Below, in pieces: positions 9,291 to 14,668 of a stretch of DNA of 16,314 nt. Origin of the DNA: an uncultured Acidobacteriota bacterium (GTDB taxonomy: Bacteria; Acidobacteriota; JAAYUB01); contig CALAMB010000319.1 of assembly GCA_937925645.1 (NCBI GenBank), positions 1 to 16,314 on the forward strand, in the 5' to 3' direction. The stretch's first letter is position 1, and the number at the start of each line of letters is the position of its first letter. Below the pieces are notes generated by a model. It did no database searches, was not told where the DNA came from, and was given only the letters and a program-made list of their open reading frames with translations. A program made the position numbers and the translations under genes.

Positions 9291-9319
9291 TTTACTGTCC
9301 GGACGATATTTGCTAGAAT
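9291..9319 (+). promoter_or_regulatory. Probable promoter for the ytxH-like / DUF948 gene pair
   Basis: TTTACT, 17 bases, TAGAAT, giving a predicted start near 9326 and a leader of about 48 bases that ends in AGGAGG. A perfect TTGACA is present 15 bases further upstream (9276-9281), but it is 32 bases from the TAGAAT and so cannot serve as its -35. Confidence 0.45.
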
Positions 9320-9373
9320 GAGGCAGCTTGCTGGATATAGAAACCAATTCAGTTACGACGTGAGGAGGTTGAG

Positions 9374-9715
9374 ATGGAAGAGAGAAGCCGGTGGGGAGAT
9401 CGGACGCTGTATTTCCTTCTGGGCGGATTCGTGGGCGCCACCGTTGCCCTGCTGTTCGCGCCGCACTCGGGCGAGGAAACCCGCGAGCTGCTCGCCACCA
9501 AGGTCAAGGACGGCAAGGAAGTGCTCAAGGACCACCTCCAGACCGCCCGCCAGAAACTCGCGGATACGAAAGACAAGCTTGAGGCCGACACCTCCGACCT
9601 GATCAACCGCGGCAAGGAAATGGTCGCCCGTGAAAAAGAGGTCATCAGTGCCGCCATCGAGGCCGGCAAGCAGGCCTACAAGGAAGAAAAAGAGTCCACC
9701 AAGAAAAAGATCTGA
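9374..9715 (+). CDS. YtxH domain protein (small membrane-anchored stress-type protein)
   Basis: A 113-residue protein. Residues 11-32 form the YtxH hallmark: a glycine-rich membrane segment (FLLGGFVGATVALLFAP) ending in APHSGEETRE, followed by a long charged, Lys/Glu-rich helix (about 36-113) of coiled-coil type. Members of this family are small anchored proteins of unknown molecular role; in Bacillus subtilis ytxG, ytxH and ytxJ form a general-stress operon. The start has a perfect AGGAGG 5 bases upstream. It is transcribed away from thiD and is followed after 27 bases by a DUF948 gene, the same kind of partner (YtxG) as in Bacillus but in reverse order. The helix could also suggest a LEA-like protective role. 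Confidence 0.85.
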   Translation: MEERSRWGDRTLYFLLGGFVGATVALLFAPHSGEETRELLATKVKDGKEVLKDHLQTARQKLADTKDKLEADTSDLINRGKEMVAREKEVISAAIEAGKQAYKEEKESTKKKI

Positions 9716-9742
9716 TCCCGATACCCTGACAGGAAACCGGAA

Positions 9743-10261
9743 ATGGAAATGACGCTGTTGGTCCTGATTCTCGCCGTCCAATCGACCGCGATCGTGGTTT
9801 TGGCCGTGGTCGCGTTCCGCGCCACTCGCAAGCTGGAGCAGAGCGCGCTAAAGCTGGACCGCTTCCTCGATGACACCGCCCCGAAAATCACTGACGTGTT
9901 GGACGGCATGGGCGAATTCGTCAAGGCCGTCCGTCCTGTGGGTGAGCAGCTCGTGGACATCAGCCTGAACCTGAAGGAAGTCTTTCAGACCACTCGCGAC
10001 ACCACCGCGGATATCGCCGGTTTTCTCCACGAGACCACGGCTGCCGCCCGGCAGCAGGTTTCCAAGATCGACAACGTTCTGACGGATACCGTCAAGAAGA
10101 TGGAGATCGTCACCACGTCTCTCACCAACAACCTGCTGAACCCGTTGGCGGAGATCTCGGCGGTGGTCAAGGGTGTTCGCGCCACAGTGATGTACCTGCG
10201 GGGCGACCGGCGCCACCGGGACGTTCACCAGGCGATCGCCGACGAAGAAATGTTCATCTGA
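9743..10261 (+). CDS. DUF948 domain protein (YtxG-like)
   Basis: A 172-residue protein with one N-terminal membrane segment (about 4-26) and then an extended alpha-helical region (about 30-150) with heptad-like Leu/Val/Ile spacing and many Thr/Asp residues, as in the DUF948 family. No catalytic motif is visible. The ribosome binding site is AGGAAA with the ATG 8 bases after AGGA; a second ATG two codons later is also possible. It follows the YtxH-like gene by 27 bases, so the two are probably co-transcribed and may form a membrane-linked coiled-coil pair. It is convergent with deoC. Confidence 0.82.
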   Translation: MEMTLLVLILAVQSTAIVVLAVVAFRATRKLEQSALKLDRFLDDTAPKITDVLDGMGEFVKAVRPVGEQLVDISLNLKEVFQTTRDTTADIAGFLHETTAAARQQVSKIDNVLTDTVKKMEIVTTSLTNNLLNPLAEISAVVKGVRATVMYLRGDRRHRDVHQAIADEEMFI

Positions 10262-10345
10262 GCGTTAAAGGGGGGAGACCCACCCGGCGTCCCCTGTCTG
10301 TTCCCGCCGGCGGGCCGGTGCGCCCTAGCTGATCGTACGTGCCTT
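10262..10345. other. Convergent intergenic region, no clear intrinsic terminator
   Basis: The 84 bases between the converging DUF948 and deoC genes contain a perfect 12-bp palindrome, CCCGCCGGCGGG (10303-10314), and an overlapping GGGC/GCCC pair (10312-10325). Neither is followed by a T-run on either strand. GC-rich structure may help end transcription from both sides, but a classical terminator is not seen. Confidence 0.25.
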
Positions 10346-11119
10346 TCAGCGGCCGGAAACGATGGCCACGCCCGAGCTGGTGCCGATCCGCGTCGCTCCC
10401 GCCCGGATCATCTCCACCGCCGTGGAGTAGTTGCGAATGCCGCCCGAGGCCTTGACTTGGAGGGCATCCCCCACCGTCTCGCGCATCAGTCGGACGTCGT
10501 CCACCGTGGCGCCGCCGGAGGCGAAACCGGTGGATGTCTTGACAAACTGGGCCCCGGCCTTCTTGGACAGCAGGCAGGCGGTGACTTTCTCGTCCCGGGA
10601 GAGCAGGCATGTCTCCAGAATGACCTTGACGATGGCGCCCCGCTCCCGCGCCGCCAGCACGACGGCCCGGATGTCGCTCTCGACGAAGTCCAGTTCACCT
10701 CCCTTGAGCGCGCCCACGTTGATCACCATGTCGATCTCGGCGGCGCCGTCATCGATTGCCCGGCGCGCCTCCGCGGCTTTCATCTCCGACACCATCGCGC
10801 CGAGGGGGAAACCGACCACGGCGCAGGTTTTCACCGCGGAGCCCCGTAGAATCTCGGCCACCAGCTTCACCCAGCCGGCATTGACGCACACCGCGGCGAA
10901 CCCGCACTGCAGGGCTTCGCGCGCCAGTTTGACGATATCGTCCCGGGTCGCGTCCGGCTTCAAGATGGTGTGGTCGATCATGCCCGCCAGAGTCGCCGGC
11001 TGGGGTCCGCCGGCGGTGGCCGGCGACGCGGCCGGCGTTGCGGCACGGCGGGCCAGCTCCCGCATCACCTCGTCCGTGATGCGGTCAACCAGGCGGGTCA
11101 GGTCGGGGAGAGACTTCAT
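10346..11119 (-). CDS. deoC: Deoxyribose-phosphate aldolase with N-terminal encapsulation-peptide-like extension
   Basis: DeoC cleaves 2-deoxy-D-ribose-5-phosphate to glyceraldehyde-3-phosphate and acetaldehyde. The catalytic core (about 43-257) is complete: Schiff-base K194 in [14 protein letters not shown], second lysine K223 in VKASGGIR and the acidic D130 in EIDMVIN. Ahead of it lie about 42 extra residues: an amphipathic helix (about 4-24) with hydrophobic residues L7, L10/V11, I14, V18 and L22, then an Ala/Pro/Gly/Thr linker (26-42). This is the design of peptides that target enzymes into bacterial microcompartments; ordinary DeoC lacks it. The ATG has AAGGA 8 bases upstream and lies three bases after the rpiB stop, so the two are co-translated. 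RpiB carries a similar extension. The assignment as DeoC is firm; targeting is inference. Confidence 0.95.
   Translation of the reverse strand: MKSLPDLTRLVDRITDEVMRELARRAATPAASPATAGGPQPATLAGMIDHTILKPDATRDDIVKLAREALQCGFAAVCVNAGWVKLVAEILRGSAVKTCAVVGFPLGAMVSEMKAAEARRAIDDGAAEIDMVINVGALKGGELDFVESDIRAVVLAARERGAIVKVILETCLLSRDEKVTACLLSKKAGAQFVKTSTGFASGGATVDDVRLMRETVGDALQVKASGGIRNYSTAVEMIRAGATRIGTSSGVAIVSGR
10994..11119 (-). other. Predicted encapsulation peptide and linker of DeoC (codons 1-42)
   Basis: Sub-region of deoC. The helix [20 protein letters not shown] keeps one hydrophobic face with i, i+3/i+4 spacing and charged residues opposite. It is followed by a disordered Ala/Thr/Pro/Gly stretch before the aldolase core begins near ATLAGMIDH. 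Confidence 0.65.
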
Positions 11120-11122
11120 GGC

Positions 11123-11914
11123 TCAGTCCTTGAGATACTTTTTCTCGATCTCGCCGATCAGGCGGACGCGGCGGGCGTGTCGCTCCTCGCCGTACGGGGT
11201 TTCCAGCCATGCGCGCACGATGGCCTTCGCCTCCTCGGGCCGGAGCAACCGGCCGCCCAGCGTGAGGACGTTGGCGTAGTTGTGTTCCCGACTGTTGCGA
11301 GCGGTCGCGACATCGTAACAGAGCGCGGCCCGAATCCCCGGCACCTTGTTGGCTGCGATGCAGGAGCCGATGCCGGCGCCGTCGGCGATGATGCCCAGAT
11401 CCTGGTGGTTGTCGGCCACGGCGCGGGCGACCTTGTGGGCGAACTCCGGATAGTCGACCGCACTGTCAGCATGCGTGCCGTAGTCGAAAAACGGATAGCC
11501 CCATTCCTGGAGCCATTGCTTGACGGCCTCCTTCATCGCGAAGCCGCCATGGTCGGAGCCCACCGCGATGGTCGGGAGGCCGTTTTCGCCTTCGACGCGC
11601 AGGCGGAGCCGTCGTTCGCGGACGATGTCGTGCACCAGGGGAGAGACGATCGTGCCCGGCGCGATCACCACATCCGTTTGCGGAGCGATCTCCGCGAGGT
11701 CGGCGGCGGTGAGGACGCGGCCAGCAAAGCGGAACTCCAGCAGGCGGTTGCCGGCGGACGCCGGAACGGGCGCCGTTCCCGGACCCGCGACCGGCGGCGG
11801 TGCGGGAGGCGCGGGGGGCGGAACCGGCACAGGAGACACGACGGACGCCTGACCGCGTTCCATTTCCCGACGGACGATTTCCTGGATGAGCTGCCGCAAT
11901 GAATCAGATTCCAT
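11123..11914 (-). CDS. rpiB: Ribose-5-phosphate isomerase B with microcompartment-type N-terminal modules
   Basis: RpiB/LacAB-family isomerase converting ribose-5-phosphate and ribulose-5-phosphate. The C-terminal part (about 114-263) is a full RpiB domain: AVGSDHGGFAMKE (117-129), the DGAGIGSCIAANKVPGIRAA loop (178-197) and SREHNYANVLTLGGR (208-222). Before it come three added parts: an amphipathic helix (4-18; L6, L9/I10, I13/V14, M18), a Pro/Ala/Gly linker (about 28-55), and a 50-residue module (about 57-108) with VLTAADL and APGTIVSPL-HDIVRERRLRL that recalls the N-terminal part of EutQ/EutT. Asp178 stands where E. coli RpiB has catalytic Cys66. Total length is 263 residues against about 150 for plain RpiB. 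Start: ATG with a weak AGGG 6 bases upstream and a TATAAT only 9 bases away. DeoC follows after 3 bases. Confidence 0.92.
   Translation of the reverse strand: MESDSLRQLIQEIVRREMERGQASVVSPVPVPPPAPPAPPPVAGPGTAPVPASAGNRLLEFRFAGRVLTAADLAEIAPQTDVVIAPGTIVSPLVHDIVRERRLRLRVEGENGLPTIAVGSDHGGFAMKEAVKQWLQEWGYPFFDYGTHADSAVDYPEFAHKVARAVADNHQDLGIIADGAGIGSCIAANKVPGIRAALCYDVATARNSREHNYANVLTLGGRLLRPEEAKAIVRAWLETPYGEERHARRVRLIGEIEKKYLKD
11747..11914 (-). other. Predicted encapsulation peptide and Pro-rich linker of RpiB (codons 1-56)
   Basis: Sub-region of rpiB. SLRQLIQEIVRREME forms a short amphipathic helix. It is followed by a linker with runs such as VPVPPPAPPAPPPVAGPG, typical of the flexible spacer between an encapsulation peptide and its enzyme. 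Confidence 0.65.
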
Positions 11915-11923
11915 ATGTGCCCT

Positions 11924-11951
11924 ATTATACTGGAGGGCGCCCAGCGAGCAA
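11924..11951 (-). promoter_or_regulatory. Probable promoter of the rpiB-deoC operon
   Basis: Minus strand: TTGCTC, 16 bases, then a perfect TATAAT. The TATAAT ends 9 bases before the rpiB ATG, so transcription should begin within about 2-5 bases of the start codon. The 64-base gap after the PHP gene holds nothing else except a short hairpin. Confidence 0.55.
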
Positions 11952-11961
11952 CTGTTATCCT

Positions 11962-11977
11962 GCCACCGGTCGGCGGC
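11962..11977 (-). terminator. Short hairpin just after the PHP gene, weak terminator candidate
   Basis: In minus-strand RNA GCCGCC-GACC-GGUGGC can form a 6-bp stem (one G-U pair) with a 4-base loop, starting 2 bases after the PHP stop codon. No U-tract follows. It may mark the end of the upstream transcript before the rpiB promoter, or be chance in GC-rich DNA. Confidence 0.22.
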
Positions 11978-11978
11978 C

Positions 11979-13619
11979 TCAGCGGTACCAGCCGATCTCC
12001 CGAACCCTCAATCTGCCCGTGAAGCCCGCCACCGAATTCTGGCTGCTGATGGTGATGAACAAACCGTCGATCGCCCCGAGCGGCAAGGATTCCCGGCCGC
12101 CGTCCACACGATAGAAGCACTGGAACGGCAACCAGACCGGGCGGCCGGGCTCTTCCGGCCCCGCCGGGAACGAGGCATAGTACCAGCGGTCGCCGCTCCG
12201 GAGCTCCAGGTTGTAACGCAACTCGGGATCGGACCGGGCGTCGATGTAGACGCCCCGGCTCCCCGAAAGGTCCAGCGGCTCACGCATCGCCAGGGCGCAC
12301 CAGCGATTATCGCCGCGGCTGGTCGGGCGGGAGAGCGTGTACGCAAACACGCCGTCCGACCCCGAGGCGGTGTAAGCCGCGCGCGAAGTGGCGTCGGTTT
12401 CCGCGCGGAAACGCAGATGGTCGATGGGGCGGCGGGCGGCGGGCGGCGGGGGCTCGTCAACCGGCGGATCGGGCCGGCGGATGTTGATCCCGATGGGATT
12501 GGAGCAGATCCACGGGACTTCCGCTTTCAGGTAGGGATGGTCCTGCAGATACACCTCGGCCCGGTACATGCCGTCCGGCGCGTCGGCCAGATCGAGTCGC
12601 GCCGCTTGTGCCTGGCGAAACACCCGTCCGTTTCGAAACAGGACGATTCGCGTGGAGTAACCGGCGGCGGCGGCGGCGATCTCCAGATCGGTCTTGCCCG
12701 ACACGATGCTCCCGGACGGCATGGCGCGGCCACCCTGCCGGGCGCTGAACTCGAATCGTTCCGGCAAGGCTGCGCCGCGAACCACCGAGAAAAAATCACC
12801 GCGCCGCACGGCGGCCAGAGGATCATGCGCGTCGGCCCGCCGGACGCCGAGCGAGAGCAGTCCGAAACCCATCCGATACGACGGCACGGGCACCGGCACC
12901 GGCAGCCCCCGGATCGGATAGAATCCGCCATGAAGATCCAGCCCATAGAAACCGAAGGTCATGCCCAGCTCCAGCAGCTCGTCCCAGCGGTGGAGTTCCG
13001 CCTGGGGCCGGCGCAACGCTTCCAAAATGTGAAAATCCCCGAAAGGCGCGGTCAGCAGGACATCGATCTTCTGCCTGGCGTCGGCCTGGCGCAGGGCGCT
13101 GAAGAGGTTCAGTACCTCAATGCCGTCCGGTCGAAAATCGTCATTCCAGTAGCGCCAGCGGTATTTTTCCCAATCGGGGTAGACCAGCACCGTAAAGCCG
13201 CCCAGCGCCCGGATGTCAGCGACCGCGTCCGGCGGAAAAGGCGGCAGGAAGTGGCGGGGAATCCGTTTGAGGCCGGCTGCCACCAGATGTCCGTCCGGAT
13301 GGTTGGTCTCCGATCCGCCGTAGAATCGGACGCCGCCGACGGTGCGGTTCAGGGCGCCGGCGGCCTGGTTGGGGGTGCCGTGATCGCTCAGGATGACGAA
13401 CGCGAGCCCCCGGTCCCTCGCCGCCACGGCGATTTCCGGCAAGTCGCCCACGCCGTCAGAATAGGTCGAGTGAACGTGGAAGGCGCCCCAGATGTAGGCG
13501 CCTTCGGAAACGGCCGGAGGTTGATCACCGGGGCGGAGCCAGATCACGCAGCCGGCCGCGACCCCCGCAAGCAGGCACGCCGCGACGAGTAGCCACCGGA
13601 TGCCGCGGGTCGGCTTCAT
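11979..13619 (-). CDS. Exported or membrane-anchored PHP-domain metallohydrolase (CehA/McbA-like) with C-terminal beta-sandwich
   Basis: A 546-residue protein with an N-terminal hydrophobic segment (about 8-27) ending in VAAGC, which may be a lipobox (C24) or an uncleaved anchor. The PHP domain (about 44-232) shows metal ligands in order: H48 and H50 in FHVHSTYSDG, D55, H80 in LSDHGT, E104 in GSETNHPDGH with H111, and D228/H230 in GLDLHGG. Such domains hydrolyse phosphate or other esters with two or three metal ions; the substrate here is unknown. The C-terminal 150 or so residues are rich in aromatic strands (RYNLELRSGDRWYYASF, LPFQCFYR, AIDGLFITI) and look like a galactose-binding or CIA30-like beta-sandwich; I infer ligand binding. 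The chosen ATG overlaps the DHH stop by 4 bases and has GGAGGG upstream. A start at 13790 would add 57 Arg/Gly-rich residues inside the DHH gene. Confidence 0.85.
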   Translation of the reverse strand: MKPTRGIRWLLVAACLLAGVAAGCVIWLRPGDQPPAVSEGAYIWGAFHVHSTYSDGVGDLPEIAVAARDRGLAFVILSDHGTPNQAAGALNRTVGGVRFYGGSETNHPDGHLVAAGLKRIPRHFLPPFPPDAVADIRALGGFTVLVYPDWEKYRWRYWNDDFRPDGIEVLNLFSALRQADARQKIDVLLTAPFGDFHILEALRRPQAELHRWDELLELGMTFGFYGLDLHGGFYPIRGLPVPVPVPSYRMGFGLLSLGVRRADAHDPLAAVRRGDFFSVVRGAALPERFEFSARQGGRAMPSGSIVSGKTDLEIAAAAAGYSTRIVLFRNGRVFRQAQAARLDLADAPDGMYRAEVYLQDHPYLKAEVPWICSNPIGINIRRPDPPVDEPPPPAARRPIDHLRFRAETDATSRAAYTASGSDGVFAYTLSRPTSRGDNRWCALAMREPLDLSGSRGVYIDARSDPELRYNLELRSGDRWYYASFPAGPEEPGRPVWLPFQCFYRVDGGRESLPLGAIDGLFITISSQNSVAGFTGRLRVREIGWYR

Positions 13620-14614
13620 GCGCCCTCCGCGGCGCCTGTGTCCGAAGGCTCGTTCACCAACCGGATGATATCCTGAAAGAGTTCCTCGAGCAGTCGGTCC
13701 CGCTCCGGCTTGCTTCGGGCGTCGATGCGGGCGCCGGCGGCATCCGGATGTCCGCCGCCGATGTCTTTTTGCGCGAAATACTCCCCCCAATCCACCCGCC
13801 GCCCGGCCGGCCGCAGGAAGTTCCGGCCGATGGAAATCGTGACGGCGTTCGTCTTGACCTTGTTCTCGAAGACGGGATAGAGACTGAGGATGTAGTCGAC
13901 ATCGGGATGATCGATCAACGCCAGTTTCTTGTCCACGGCGGGCTGGAACTTGAGCCCGGTGAAGTCGAGCAGCAGCACCCGCTGCCGGCGGTCGCGGGAG
14001 TCGTACCGGCCGATCTTCCGCAACACGTCGCGGTTTTGCTCACTGAGCCGGCTGCGTTCCCGGTAGCGGGCGACCACCACGGGCTCGGCGGCGCATTCGG
14101 CCAGGGGCCGCTGTTCCAGCAGGGCGGCCAGGAACGCGAAATACCGAAAGCGGTCCCGCGGCGGCTCGTTGGGCAGAACCAGACTCTCGTTGACCACCCG
14201 GCCCGGAGTTACCCGCAGCCAGTCGTCCAGATCGGTGAAGCTCATCGAGTCAAACTTGTCAATGGCAGCCACCAGATCGGCGAAGTGATCCGGAACGGCG
14301 ATGCGCCCGGCCTGGTACCAGGTCAGGATGACCCGCGCGCACGATGGGGCGGCCTGCCGCAATCCCGGCAGACTGCCGGGATCCACGCCGAGGAACGCCG
14401 GATCGTCGAAATTCTGCTCGTGATGGTCAAACCAGACGGCGCACCGCCGGGCATAAGGCAGATCCAGCACGGCGTCCCGTTCGCCCACCGGCTCCTCGGC
14501 GAGGCGCTTGGGCGACGTAAAGCGGATGTCCGCCGGCCGGAAGTGGTGGGCGAATATGGCGGCTGAACCGATGCCGTCAAAATCGTCATGCGTGTAGACC
14601 ACTTCGATGGACAT
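13616..14614 (-). CDS. DHH-family phosphoesterase (DHH-DHHA1)
   Basis: A 332-residue soluble protein of the DHH superfamily, two-metal phosphodiesterases or pyrophosphatases that include RecJ, NrnA and GdpP. Motif I is YTHDDFDGIGSA (7-18; D10, D11, D13), the name-giving motif is WFDHHEQ (61-67; D63, H64, H65), and the C-terminal DHHA1 substrate loop is GGGHPDAAG (286-294). The middle differs from standard NrnA, so I do not name a substrate; short oligonucleotides or cyclic dinucleotide products are possible. The ATG has AAAAGG 7 bases upstream. The gene lies 54 bases after the permease, and its stop overlaps the start of the PHP gene, so the two phosphoesterase genes are probably coupled. Confidence 0.88.
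   Translation of the reverse strand: MSIEVVYTHDDFDGIGSAAIFAHHFRPADIRFTSPKRLAEEPVGERDAVLDLPYARRCAVWFDHHEQNFDDPAFLGVDPGSLPGLRQAAPSCARVILTWYQAGRIAVPDHFADLVAAIDKFDSMSFTDLDDWLRVTPGRVVNESLVLPNEPPRDRFRYFAFLAALLEQRPLAECAAEPVVVARYRERSRLSEQNRDVLRKIGRYDSRDRRQRVLLLDFTGLKFQPAVDKKLALIDHPDVDYILSLYPVFENKVKTNAVTISIGRNFLRPAGRRVDWGEYFAQKDIGGGHPDAAGARIDARSKPERDRLLEELFQDIIRLVNEPSDTGAAEGA
13623..13628 (-). promoter_or_regulatory. Ribosome binding site that sets the PHP protein start
   Basis: GGAGGG on the minus strand, three bases before the ATG that overlaps the DHH gene stop (ATGA). It lies inside the end of the DHH gene and decides for the start just before the hydrophobic N-terminal segment. Confidence 0.75.
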
Positions 14615-14668
14615 GCGCGCGCCTTTTGGTGTGGATTTCGGTCCGGCTTCGATGGATCGTCGCCCGCC

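Noticed and set aside
11886..13592. 568-codon plus-strand frame opposite the rpiB start and the PHP gene
   Set aside because: Antisense shadow in GC-rich DNA; it spans two real minus-strand genes and has no recognisable domain.
13625..13690. C-terminal helix of the DHH protein as an encapsulation peptide
   Set aside because: The helix follows the DHHA1 loop without a flexible linker and fits the normal end of that domain.
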